A DNA stretch of 64,000 nucleotides from Chionis minor (lineage: Eukaryota; Chordata; Aves; Charadriiformes; Chionididae), in assembly GCA_013398295.1 (NCBI GenBank), contig VZSF01001520.1:564566-628565 (forward strand). The letters are read 5' to 3'. The translations under genes were made by a program, and so were the position numbers. Shown here one piece after another: positions 37,473 to 48,555 of the stretch; position 1 is the first letter of the stretch; the number at the start of each line of letters is the position of its first letter. The notes under the pieces were generated by a model. The model made no database searches. It saw nothing but the letters and a program-made list of their open reading frames with translations, and was not told the DNA's origin.

Positions 37473-39167
37473 AACAGTGAGTGCAGCGGTGCTGCAATGT
37501 CTTTCATCTCAAAGTTGCTGGGTGAAATCCAGACTACGCTGGTAATGGTTGGGAAGCTGCCGGCTGCTAATGATGTGGAACAAGTTGGTGAGTCCTTGCT
37601 CCAGTTTGTAGGAAGACACCAGACAAAACAAGTCCCAAGAATAGCAAGCTCAACCCTTTCCCAGTTGGGTTCATGTTGTACTGGCAAGGGAGTAATTTAG
37701 GAACTTCCCCTGATGTGGCTCCTGTGGTGTCTGATCTGTGGAGGCCACAATGCTTCTTTGGACATTTATCCTCATGAAATTCCCTAGAAATACTCAACAT
37801 GCTATAAAAACAGTGTCTGGAACATAGTGCTTTCCCAGATTTGGCCCACTCTCCTGGTGCTTTGATATGTTCATAGCATAACCACAAAACCCGTCTTCCT
37901 CTTTGATTTCCCTGCCTGTAGCTGCATCTCCTGGACTGAACACCTACACACTCTGCGGTGCTCTTTCAGCTCCTATAGGTGAAGTGCGTGGTGTGACGGA
38001 AGAGCAGACACATTGTAGTGTGGTGTACCCCAAAGCTCAAATTCAAAGGATGGCTGAAGGAAGGAAGAGATTGACTTTCTAACAATATCCCACTGGGCAT
38101 GTGAAGCAGTGTGGGAGCCTGGACAGTCAGTATTTTTCCCAATTTGAGACCAATATGGGAAAACGATGATGGGGAAGGAGGGGCAACCCACTGCACGGAC
38201 CATCTGCACAGGTGCTGAGGCAAGCAGATACAAGCAAACATATCTCTTCATTCCACCTGGCTGAGAAGAACGAAAGTAAAGGTGATGGCAGCCAGAAAGC
38301 AGGTAATACTTCTGCTGTCTGGCTCAAACAAGCGAGGTGCTCAAACAGTGCTAATGGCTTTGTTTTCTGGGGCTCCAGAAAAAGTCATCGATGCTTGAGC
38401 TTTTTAGAACTGATCTCCCCTTTGAGATGTGTTTCATGAAGAGGAACAGTAGCTACAAGGCAGAGTATCTTCAGAGTGTCCAGGGAGGATGAGAGGCGTG
38501 TATAGGCAAAACTGGAGGTGCAGTCAGAGAACATGCCCAGGATCTGTTAAAGATCAGACTTCCTATGCCTAACTGCTCACTGCTCTAAGGCGGCTCTGCT
38601 TCTAACATTGCTCCTGCAGTGCTCTCTGCTGGGGAATGAGAGGTAGAGGCAAGCATGGCTGCAAGTTCCCTCTAGCCTAGGAGGTAGACAACCATCACAG
38701 GCTAAGGAATGATGTACAAATTTAGCTTATGCCTTGCTCCAGTGAATGTATACAACGTCCTCCAGCCTACCCCTACGAAGTAGGCTGAACCTGTGCTCCA
38801 GGAATAAGTTTCCAGCCAACGCAGAAGCAGGTGGCACAAATGTCTGGAGCCAGTAACCTGTTGCTGTTCTGGTGTGACAGTGGTCCCCAGGCAGAGAGGC
38901 TTCTCCTGCAGCTCGGAGCACGTTCAGGCTGCCCAGTCAAGTCACCCAGCTGGAATCATGTGTAACAGACTCCTTAATGAGCTTGGCAAGACAACTAGAT
39001 TAGTGTCTTTTACTGCTTCCTCTATGCCGCTGGCAATAAATAGGGTAAACAGTAAATTTCCCTAGGATAATTGATGACCTAGTATAATGGAAGACCATGA
39101 GATGTTGATCACCTAGCTAGGTGGTCACCTTAACATATGTCATTTCCAGAAATTGATAACGGCCTGT

Positions 39168-39203
39168 GGAAAAAAAGAAACCAAAACCAAAAAAAACCCC
39201 CTT
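39168..39203. repeat. A/C-rich low-complexity tract
   Basis: AAAAAAAGAAACCAAAACC followed by an A run and CCCCC. Same character as the other A/C tracts in the window. Confidence 0.75.
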
Positions 39204-42200
39204 TCTGTGCTCCTAGATAGTACTTCCACCAGAGGGCTCTGCGGATGTATCATCACGTTCAGGAGGGCCTCTGGTGTAGACAAGCAATCAGGTGAAAAGC
39301 TAGAGTTTTAATCAAAATACTGGTTCCAATCAGTATGGTGTTATGTTATGGTAGAGTCCTCCCCTTTGATTAGTATTCATTAGGGGCAGTGCTGTCCGTA
39401 AATAGCCTGCAACTACCTTACTGACGTTCTGTAAAATCTCAATAGCTCACCACTTGTTCCTAAACTTTCTTAGCGGGGATAAGTTGGGATATGTGGTTTC
39501 ATCCTGCAGCGAATAAACAACTCAGCAGAAAAGTGTTCATAGGTAGACAGTCTTGGTAATTGCAGCAGCTAATGTAGGTTTTTTAGGCAATGTATTAAAT
39601 TTAACTGAAATCTACGAACATTTAAATTGCTATGCTGGGCTGTAGATGCGATGACTGAGGAGTCAGCTCAGTCAGTTCTGCTGCCCACAGTCTGACACCT
39701 CCTAAACCGCTTCCACATGCGTTAGAAGAACTCAAGTACCAAACTTGAATGGCTGCTGCATGTCTCTGGGGCACTACCAGGGGGCATAAAATGAGTGTAG
39801 ATGCTTCGGTAGGAGTTGACTATTTAAAGAAGCCATCACAGGCCTGGTAAATCTCACGCAGGGGGCAGACAGGGAGGTGCTGGGTTGCAATCTGCTCTCA
39901 TGGCTACTTTCTGTTGTTGCCCGTCTGCTTTTGCATGGGGCCATAGGATGCAGAGTGTACATTAGACCAAAGTTATAAACAGTATAAAATTTGCTGACCT
40001 TCACCTCTCCTCCCTCAGCCTAGCCCGCGTGGAAGTAGAGAAGCTGGAAATCAGGCCCTACAGCTTTAACGTTGAGAATTGTAACGTGACCTCCCTCCTG
40101 CATACATAACCCTGCCATGCCAGTCAGTGAACCGACTCGGAATGGCTGTGTTTAAAAACAACACAGCTCTGGACACATCCTTCCCCAGGTCCCAGATCAC
40201 AGGCAGTCCTGCTAGAAACCCTTGTCCAGAGGGTTTTCTGGGAAGCTGTGTGATGAGTGGCTGTCTTGAGCCTACGCCTCCCGCACACCCCCCGGCACGG
40301 GCTGCCACCCAAGACAAGGGCCCTGGCGCTTCCCTCCTGCCTGGCAGCCGCTCTTGCTCCTGCCCGGCCCTTTGCCTTACAGGAAAACCCGCTGCTCAGT
40401 TACCGACGGACAGCTGCAAGAGATTCTTCAGAGTGCACAGCATAAGGGCAGGGAAAGAGCAAAGGAGCGGCAACGGGATAAAACAAACTGAGGGGAAAGG
40501 ACACCCGTCCCACGTGTACATTCTGAAGGACCCCACGTGCTCTAGTTATTTAAACTGATTTTTCCCTCTTGCAGCTGCTCCTCTCCTCAACCACCCTTGT
40601 CATAGCAACTTCCCATCCCTTTTCATGGAGCTTCCACAACTCTGGCCTGTCGGATCCTGTCAGCATCAGTTTCTGCCACATCTTTGTGCCCCTAAAACAG
40701 CTGAGCTATACCTTGTCTACTTGAACATTTCACCTTCTCCCTCTGCTTCCCATGTCATAGTCACCTCCTCCACTGGTGCCCAGGAAGGCAAATTTCTCCT
40801 TCCTTTGCCCCTTGCTTGAAGCAGATTTTCTTCTGTTACTCAGGTCAATCTTCCCATTTTCACTCTGGAAAGGGCTGCCTGGCACCTCCTCAGGCTACAC
40901 AAACCCATTTGATCTAGGAGCTGTTTTCCAAAGTTTGCTGGTGGGCTAGAAATAGCCTCCTGCCACTGCGTGTATCTCCACAACCTGTTGTGTTTGTGCA
41001 CATTCGCATACTGTGAGAAGGGCTACTTTCTCTCTGTGGAACTGGGAGCACAGGACTGGGCCTCAGAACTGGTTTTGATGTGTGGGGGGACGTTTTTTGT
41101 TCGGGTATGTGGGAAAACACTTGGCCGAACCCAGTCGAACTATGTGTAATAGGGCCCTCTGTGTGTGAATGCAAAAGGCTGGTAGTCCTGCCTTTGCGAG
41201 TTTGTAGTTTATATATACGTGTGTAAATGAGAGCATTTGGCTCAGCTTTCAGTGTGCCTATGTGTGTGCTTATGTGAATCCTTATCTATTTGCCAGGTGC
41301 CCGTGTACCACTGCTGTGTAGAGCTGAAGTCATAGCAAAGGGGTCCTTACAGCCAGTTCTGGTGTGTTGATGTTATCGGCTGCCATAGATGTGTTATCTC
41401 AATGCTTATACCTACCTGGAAGTTTCTGTCATTGTGATAAGGTCGGTGGCTTCTTTTGGCTGCTGAGAGGCACTATAAACAAGACGGGCCTCCACAGATA
41501 TGGTGATTGAATCAATACCTCAAGCAAACAAAGGAGATATGTTAATAGAGTCATCTGCGTCCTGATAAACCTGCAATGGTTACCAGCTCTCTTCTGAGTC
41601 ATCTCCTCTCCAGATTTTTTTATTCGTAGATTCATTTGCATGATCCATTGGGATTATACTTTAGAGAGAACTTTTCCTTTATCTCACTGCTCAACAGGCA
41701 TCCTTGATATATGTACAACTAGCAAATCCATGTTGCTGCCTGGATCACTGGTATACGTTCTAGGTTATTACAAAGCGTAACTTCACAGACTCTCGGTGAT
41801 GACTCGGGGTCCTCAGGATCCCAGGATGTATAGGGAGCAGGTGATTAGAGCTGTAACTTTGTCTCAGATCCTATTTGCGCTTAATGCTGTATTAATTCCT
41901 TAGTTTCAGCAAACTCTGTAGAGTTTGTCCACTAGACTGATTCTGCTTCAGTAAATCATGACTCTTCAGCCACCGCACAAGATCTTAGTGGTAACCATTC
42001 TGTATAACACCTTAGGGTTCATCACCATCACCTCAAAAACAAACAGAAAGGTCTAGAGAAGGGCTGTCCTTTGGAGACTTCTGATTTAGGACAGATGCAC
42101 CCAAACAGCACTGAAGCCAGTGTGGACCCAGGTATTGCTTCATGTCTTCTTTTTAACCCTTACGGCATTTTTTTCCTCTGAGTCTAAATGCTGCGAATGT

Positions 42201-43279
42201 GCACACTCAAATTTCAAACTCCAGTGCCTAGCGGTATTAGGACTGGGAAGTCTGGTTTGTGCCATAAGGCAGGAGTGCAGTTCGTGTCTGGATCTGAAGT
42301 TAAGCTAGGAGGCTGTTTGTTCAAGTCAAGGATAATAGAAAACTCATGTATATGGAAAATATGCAGACCTAGGGTCTTTTTGGAGATGTTAACGTTTTCC
42401 TCAGGATTCTAACTTTAATGTTAAAAGCCAGACATTCATAAATGTCCTGGCTGTGAAATTAACCCACAGCATATAAACTGATGGCATTTATCCTACAGAT
42501 GAGTATAAATCACTGCACTGGGCCAGCCAAAGTTCTGCCACTGACTTTAGGGAGCGTAATTTTTAAAAACCTCCTATCGTGTCCCTTAGATAGAAATGCT
42601 TCTAAAGATCATTGTTGATCCAATTCTCAGAAATACTCAGTGGATCGCTTACCCGGCAGTGCGGATGCCTGAGCTTTCCCCCAGGGCATTCAAAGGACTG
42701 GAGGAAAGCTGCAGGCTTTGGATGTGTAAACAGCACTCTAGATTTTTTTTTTGGTTGGATTAGTCAAATAACTGAGATATTTCCTCTGTTCTTAATATTA
42801 ATATAAAAACAGAAGAGTTATTTGCATAAACAAGAGCTTGGCATTTCTGGAATCCTTGGGAACTAGGGAGGGGGAAGGACTGTTTCCATACTGCTCACTG
42901 GATGCCACGGTTCAGACGTGCTGGAGCACAGCTACAGCATGATTTCCGTGCTTCCGTGTGTCCATGCCATTGGCCCGTTTGGCACATCCATGCTCTTCCC
43001 ATGGGGTCTCAGCTTAAATAATCTGCTGTCCCCACCCACCCTTGCAGTGGGCGGCTCAAGAACGTGTGATGAAAGGCCAACTGATCTGCCGTGAGGTGAT
43101 GCTGCCACAGCTGATGGGATGTACATCGGTGGAGCTGTGCATGCCTGTGGCTCACACCGTGAAGGATCTAGCCTGAGCTTTCTTCTCTCTGTACCAGCTC
43201 TCCTTACACCCACACCCGAGCGCGGGTACGTGCCTAAAAACGTGGGCCCAAAGCAAACCTGAACTTTAGCATTGGCTCC

Positions 43280-43360
43280 TGTCGTGGTTTTGGCTGGGAC
43301 AGGGTTGACTTCCATGCTCGCAGCTGGTGCGGTGCTGCGCTTTGGGTTTGGGGTGGTGAT
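43280..43360 (+). mobile_element. LTR fragment of an avian endogenous retrovirus (5' end only)
   Basis: Begins TGTCGTGGTTTTGGCTGGGA and continues with AGCTGGTGCGGTGCTG and TTTGGGTTTGGGG. This fits a widespread avian ERV LTR start as I remember it. Only about 80 bases are present before the sequence switches to a different LTR-like block at 43363. No internal retroviral coding sequence is seen. Confidence 0.55.
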
Positions 43361-43362
43361 AC

Positions 43363-43785
43363 TGTAAAAGTCGGCTGATAAGGAAAACCCTCTAAGACTT
43401 TTTGGAATTTTAGTGGGCAGGCATTCTTTATTGCAGTGCTGGACGCTTGGGGGATCGCTTCCACCTAATGTGGGTGCCCAAAGTTTGGTTGCTTTGGTGT
43501 ATATACATTGAAAAGGTACATATTCATATCGTTTCTTGGAATTCTCTTACACAGTCGTGACTTTTCTGAGAACTGATTAACATATGCAAAAGTCTTTGAC
43601 TTATGTGTTGGTGGTCTTCCAGGGTCGTGTTGGTGGTGCCGGTGGTCTCCCTCCCTGTACCTGTTGGGTGAATTCAGTATATAGGCGCAGGCTCTGTCTG
43701 ATTCCTGCCTGGATTCCCAACTTTCTTATTTGTTCTAATCAAGAATACAATGTCTCAAGGCCTCCTTTTGTTCGAGTCAAGTACA
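43363..43785 (-). mobile_element. Solo LTR-like block, reverse orientation
   Basis: On the reverse strand this 423-base block starts TGT and ends ACA. It has a TATA-like TGTATATAC (43496-43506 on +) and, about 70 bases later, an AATAAA (TTTATT at 43428-43433 on +), the order expected for U3-R-U5. There are no gag, pol or env remnants next to it and no clear target-site duplication, so it would be a solo LTR or a fragment. The ends are chosen only by the TG/CA rule. Family unknown. Confidence 0.45.
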
Positions 43786-44016
43786 GCAGAGGTTTGACGC
43801 GTCTGCCTGAGCGCATTTTATCTTGGCTGTGTTACTTTGGTCTGGGGGGAACCGTAAGTTGCCCTTTTTGGACTGGGTATCCATGGGAGCGGGGCGGCAG
43901 CGCTGGCGGGTCGGGGTGTCGCTGAGCTCGTGGGGGCTGTTCTGCTCCCCAGCGAGCGGCTGGGGACACCGGCAGCCGGGAGGGGACACAGCGCACCCGG
44001 GGTGTCCCGTGCCTTA

Positions 44017-44024
44017 TGACGTCA
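44017..44024. promoter_or_regulatory. cAMP-response element (CRE), palindromic
   Basis: Perfect TGACGTCA palindrome in the SLC25A33 CpG island, 354 bases before the N gap. It is the consensus site for CREB/ATF proteins; actual binding is not shown by the sequence. Confidence 0.55.
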
Positions 44025-44341
44025 CGCTGGGTGTGTAGAGGTGGGAAGAAGAAGGAAGCGGGAACGTTCGGAGCGATGGCGCTTGTCTTCCCAAGGAACT
44101 GTTCTGCAGGATGGAGTCCGGCTTTCCCGGGGATGGCTGAGCACCCGCCCGCCCGGGAGAACCGGGGAATGAACTCCTTGTTGGGCGCCGCTGTCGCTTT
44201 TGCTCTGCTCATTACAGCGCCTTTATCCCAACGCGCCAGTTTTTCCTCGCTTTTACCCTTCCCACGCCCCCCCGCGCGGGGCCGCGCTCCCACCCACCGC
44301 CCGGCGTCCAACCGGGGCCGCCGCGCGGGGGCGACACGGCC

Positions 44342-44352
44342 GGGGGCGGGGC
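44342..44352. promoter_or_regulatory. GC box (Sp1/KLF-type)
   Basis: The sequence GGGGGCGGGGC matches the Sp1-family GC box and stands just upstream of the second CRE, a typical TATA-less housekeeping promoter arrangement. Confidence 0.55.
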
Positions 44353-44361
44353 TGCCCGCCG

Positions 44362-44369
44362 TGACGTCA
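44362..44369. promoter_or_regulatory. Second cAMP-response element, at the gap edge
   Basis: A second perfect TGACGTCA, one base before the N run and ten bases downstream of a GC box. CREs close to the start site within CpG islands are the class most often bound by CREB/ATF1. This position suggests that the transcription start lies within or close to the gap. Confidence 0.6.
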
Positions 44370-44370
44370 C

Positions 44371-44636
44371 NNNNNNNNNNNNNNNNNNNNNNNNNNNNNN
44401 NNNNNNNNNNNNNNNNNNNNNNNNNNNNNNNNNNNNNNNNNNNNNNNNNNNNNNNNNNNNNNNNNNNNNNNNNNNNNNNNNNNNNNNNNNNNNNNNNNNN
44501 NNNNNNNNNNNNNNNNNNNNNNNNNNNNNNNNNNNNNNNNNNNNNNNNNNNNNNNNNNNNNNNNNNNNNNNNNNNNNNNNNNNNNNNNNNNNNNNNNNNN
44601 NNNNNNNNNNNNNNNNNNNNNNNNNNNNNNNNNNNN
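44371..44636. other. Assembly gap (266 N), probable site of SLC25A33 exon 1
   Basis: All bases are N. The sequence on either side is extremely GC-rich, a usual cause of sequencing dropout. SLC25A33 needs a first coding exon of about 56 bases ending in a GG| phase-2 splice donor and coding for a short N-terminus that ends in an LLHLFAGG-like peptide. I found no such peptide in the visible flanks (43.8-45.1 kb), so the gap is the most economical location. Confidence 0.8.
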
Positions 44637-46925
44637 CCGAGCTCCCCGCGGGCGGCGCGGCGAGAGGGGCCTCGCCGCAATTAGCAGCTCCGTCCGCCGC
44701 CGGCCGGGCAGGGCGCGGCAGAAGGGATGGCGGTGTCGGTGGGCTCCTGCGACACTCGGCGGGGGAGCGCTTCAAAACCTGGCGTGGCTGCGGCCTCCGG
44801 CCCTGCTGAATGGAGCGCTTTGCTCCGAGTCCTGCCCTGAGCGAGGCAGCAGCTGAGGGGTGTCGTCCACAAAGCGCTGGGCGGGCAGCGGGCTTTATGC
44901 TTTTTGTTGGACCGTAGCTTGATTTTGTAAAGGAAGGTGTTTGCGCCGCGCTGTAATAAGCTCTGCGTAGGTGGCAGTTAATAGCAGCAGCAGCAGCGTA
45001 ACTGCCTGATCCATATAATTCTGCTGAAAAGCAAGTACTTTGAAAAGGGACTGGGGGGGGTTAGAGTTAGAGAAGGCCCTGGTCCGTCTGAATAAGTGAC
45101 CTGGCATGCCAGGCCGCTGCTTCTAAGTTCTTGCAAGGTATTGTAAACTTCTTATTTATGTTGTGTTAAAAGTAACAGTCCCACCCACCTCAACCCACAA
45201 ACCACCATCCAAAAACCCTCTCAAAAAGACTTGTTAATTAACTTAGTCACTTTTATAGTAGTCCAGTAAGACCATTTTCTGGTGTAAATTAAGAATAAAT
45301 CTTACAAAGTCATTTGTTATGCATATAGTAAGTGCTGTTGTATGTATGCACTTCCATCCTAATCAGAAATCTTTTGGTTTTATCTTTTTTTTTTTTTTTA
45401 ATGTCTTAAATTATCTAGGTAGTAGAATATTCTGTAGCGCTTGTCAGCTGACAATAGTTAGGAAGCCAACGTGAAATCTGTTGTCAGTTTAAATCTGCTC
45501 AGCAGCAGAGCATTGTTTTTTCTGTTGCTAAGCAGGAGACTCCAGTCTCCTCTGACATCTCCCTGGAGCAGTGAGTTCACTTAATATAATATTAAACCCA
45601 ACAAACCTAAGTTTTTTAGAGGCACTGCTGCCCTTCCGCTGACTTGGGTAGTATGTGTTAAGTCCTGTCTTTCTGCCACCTCCCCCACTGGCATTAGAGT
45701 AGCACCTGGCGCCTGTGACAGAAACTGGACCTGCATGTGCACATGCAACTTGTTTGGATAGTAACAATCCCTCTCCAGAACTCTAGGGGTCCTCACGTAA
45801 CTCATCAGACTATGAACAAATAGGAATTTTAAACTCATCAATGTTTTAGTCTAGTTGCTGGGTGATCAGCATATTCCTTACTCATTTAATGTACCCTCTG
45901 CCTTCGCTAAGGATCCTAATAACCATTTTCTGCAGCAGGTCTGATCTGTTTTTGAGAGAGTGTGGGCAGAAAGAATGGAAACTCAGCAGGGAATGTGCCC
46001 CTGACCACTCTGCTATAATATTTGGTCTATTTCTAAGGCAGCGATGAAAATACAGCACAGAGGAAAGAGGTGATCTTTTAGGGTGTACAGGCCTTTAAAC
46101 GTTCATTGCTGGACTTGATTCTTGTTCTGCGTATCATGTTACTTAGAGAGACATGGAGGAATGTACCATCTTCTATCTTGCTGGGATGTTACAGAAAGGA
46201 AAATGAGACAGCAAATTTAGTCTACTCATGCACCAGCCAATGCTAAAGTGTCTGGTCCACCACGCACCCACCCACCATCCAGTTTATTTCGGAGCGGTTC
46301 CCTGTTCAAGGCCTTGAACTTCCATATCCTGAATGTGTACATACCTACTAATGCTATTATCTCTCCTTTTCAAGTGAGACACACAGAATTTAGGGCCTGC
46401 TGGGTAGAGCAAGAAATTGAATATCTGTTTTGAACTGTTGCCCAAGCTATTAGAACACCTTTCCCTAACGTAAGAAAGGGGAGAGAATGCGTGGTGTGTT
46501 TGTGCTGGCCCAGGCAGCCAACAGGCAAGCTAGAAACCCAAATCATATTGGATATGAGGCGCTGTGCCATGTCTGCCTTACGCATTGCGGTTTTTAGTAG
46601 TAACTAATGGTAAAGGATGCCTGCTCAATAATATCTGCTTAAAGGAGCTCAGCTGTGATGATTTTTTGCCACATTTATTACGTCATCAAAGAAGTTTTAG
46701 AATTGTTAGTGCGCTAGTGCTTGAGTAATAGTCTCTGTTGAGGTCCTTCCTCAGGCCTTCAAATACCTTCACCTTTGCACTGTTTCAGAGAACCCAATTA
46801 TGATAAATGGGTCGTTTTGTGACATAAAGCTGTTTGCAGAACCAGGGCTTTGGATAAAATTACCTGTCCAGCGGAAGAAACTGCTAGAAGTTCAGAATAC
46901 TTTATAAGTTGTGTAAGATGCTAAC

Positions 46926-46972
46926 CTTTATTAACCTTTAAGGTCCCTTCCAACCCAAACCCTTCTATGATT
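46926..46972 (+). mobile_element. Short CR1 LINE 3' end
   Basis: The sequence TTTAAGGTCCCTTCCAACCC followed by TTCTATGATTTG is the sense-strand CR1 terminus. Only about 45 bases remain, a very short 5'-truncated insertion in intron 1 of SLC25A33. Confidence 0.8.
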
Positions 46973-48211
46973 TGAAAGTGTTCCTCAGTTGTTGAAAGAG
47001 ACAGCTTCCTATCAGCCAACTTACTATAGGCAGGCAGAGTCATTGGCTTCCTTTTGTTTCTCTTCATTCCTTTTAAGGCCTACACTGGTAATGGCAAACC
47101 AAAGGGTCTTGGCATTTTGGTGGGAAGATGACTCTGAGGGCAGGGAAGATTTCAGAAGCAGCAAAGAGAATAATACCTGAGTTGCACAACAGATGTAAGC
47201 ATGTTTACAAGTCTGGGTTCCTGCTGCCCTGCAGCAATCACTGCAGTTGTTACTTGTTTTTGTCTGGGAAAAACTGTGGGCTAGGCTGCACCAGAGGTTA
47301 CTCCATGTTGTCTTTCCAGCTGGACTAATAGTACTGTTTACTACAGGGATTTCCTAAGAAGTGCTATTTAGAGGTGCAGTGCCCTTCATAGAACTGGCAG
47401 AGAACAAAAACTGGGAACAGATTTTTTTATCTTGATGTCATATAGGTACTGTGTGATAAGTATTCTTTAGTTGTATGGTTCAAACTGGGGGAACTGTTTG
47501 AATAAAACCATGTGTGACATTTTTCTCTCTTAGTATTGAGGCTTACGTCCATAAATCCCTTGCTCTTACAGCTCTGAAAAGCAACTTTAAGCACCAAAGC
47601 TTGCTTAAGCCATCTGTAAAAGAGGCAGAAGCATACTTTCAGAAGGTTGGGGACATCGAGCTGCTTTGAATTAAAAGCATGGTGATATCTGTCTCCATAG
47701 GTGTAGGCTGTTTGTCTCAGCTGCAGCCCAGAGATGTTTGATGCACCTCACCTGAAGGACAGCTAGAGTTGATGAGGAGATTGACTGTCTTCCAGCCCTC
47801 TCTGTAGTTCAGGTTCTCATGTTCTCATCACATAATTCACTAAAATTGTATCAGCTCAAGGAACATCATAAGTGCCTACAGGAATATCTATCCTGATGAT
47901 AACGTTATTAACTGGCAATTTATTGAATGCTTAACAAATCAAAATTAAGGCATTATAAATAGTCTGTATTGTTTTGGTGCTCAATTTCCTATGGCATCAG
48001 AGCATGCAGCAGCTATTTTTGTTTACAATCTTGATGATGCAGTAATGAAATATCAAAGATACAGCCTGCTTTGCTGTTTGCTATGCGTGTCATGCTAGAG
48101 CATGTGGCGCATTTTAGAAAAACAGAATTAAATTCCTATTGCAAATACAATCTCTTTTAAAACTCGTCGCACTTGCTGTGAATATACTGCTCACTTTGGG
48201 ATTTCCTGATA

Positions 48212-48555
48212 GGATCATAGAATAGAATAGAATCATCTAGGCTGGAAGAGAGCTTTAATTTAAGGTCATTGAGTCCAACCATAAACTTAACACTGCCAAA
48301 CCCACCACTGGCCCATGTCCCTCAGGATTACATCTGTACCTTTTAAATACCTCCAGGGATGGTGTTTTCACCACTTTTCCTGGACAGCCTGTTCCAATGT
48401 TTGACAGCCCTTTGGGTGAAGAAATTTTTCCTAGTACCCAATCAAAACCTCTCCTGGCACAACTTCAGGCCATTTTCTCTTGTCCTGTTGCTTGTTACTT
48501 GGGAGAAGAGATTGACTCCCACCTCTCTACAGCTTCCTTTCAGGTGGCTTATCTG
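48212..48555 (-). mobile_element. CR1 LINE 3' fragment in intron 1
   Basis: Starts with the reversed 3' end (ATCATAGAATAGAATAGAAT) and continues with diverged reversed CR1 features: GAGTCCAACCATAAAC, ACCTCCAGGGATGGTG, CAGCCTGTTCCAATG and a tail ending in CTACAGCTTCCTTTCAGGT. It lies antisense to SLC25A33 and is more diverged than the copy at 5.7 kb. Confidence 0.9.

Larger units (their letters stand above)
33654..43279. other. Non-coding stretch upstream of the LTR pair
   Basis: Contains a MIR-like relic (36668), a short old-repeat relic (37436) and an A/C tract (39168). No coding exon is recognised. Part of it may hold distal regulatory DNA for SLC25A33 or its upstream neighbour, which cannot be judged from one sequence. 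Confidence 0.55.
43830..44900 (+). promoter_or_regulatory. SLC25A33: CpG-island promoter of SLC25A33, containing an assembly gap
   Basis: GC and CpG density rise sharply here compared with the AT-richer flanks. The island carries two TGACGTCA elements (44017, 44362) and a GC box (44342-44352), with no TATA box evident. It is the only strong promoter-like block upstream of exon 2 of SLC25A33, lies about 8.6 kb 5' of it, and is interrupted by 266 N. Direction and assignment to SLC25A33 are inferred from position. The exact transcription start cannot be read. Confidence 0.75.

Noticed and set aside
43832..44775. Open frames of 187-282 codons running through the N gap
   Set aside because: They stay open only because unknown bases cannot contain stops. 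None matches the SLC25A33 N-terminus.
44727..44840. ATG with fair context and a 37-codon frame after the gap, as a possible SLC25A33 start
   Set aside because: The frame ends in TGA, shows no carrier N-terminus (no LLHLFAGG-like peptide) and has no phase-2 GG|GT donor. At most it could be a uORF or intron sequence.
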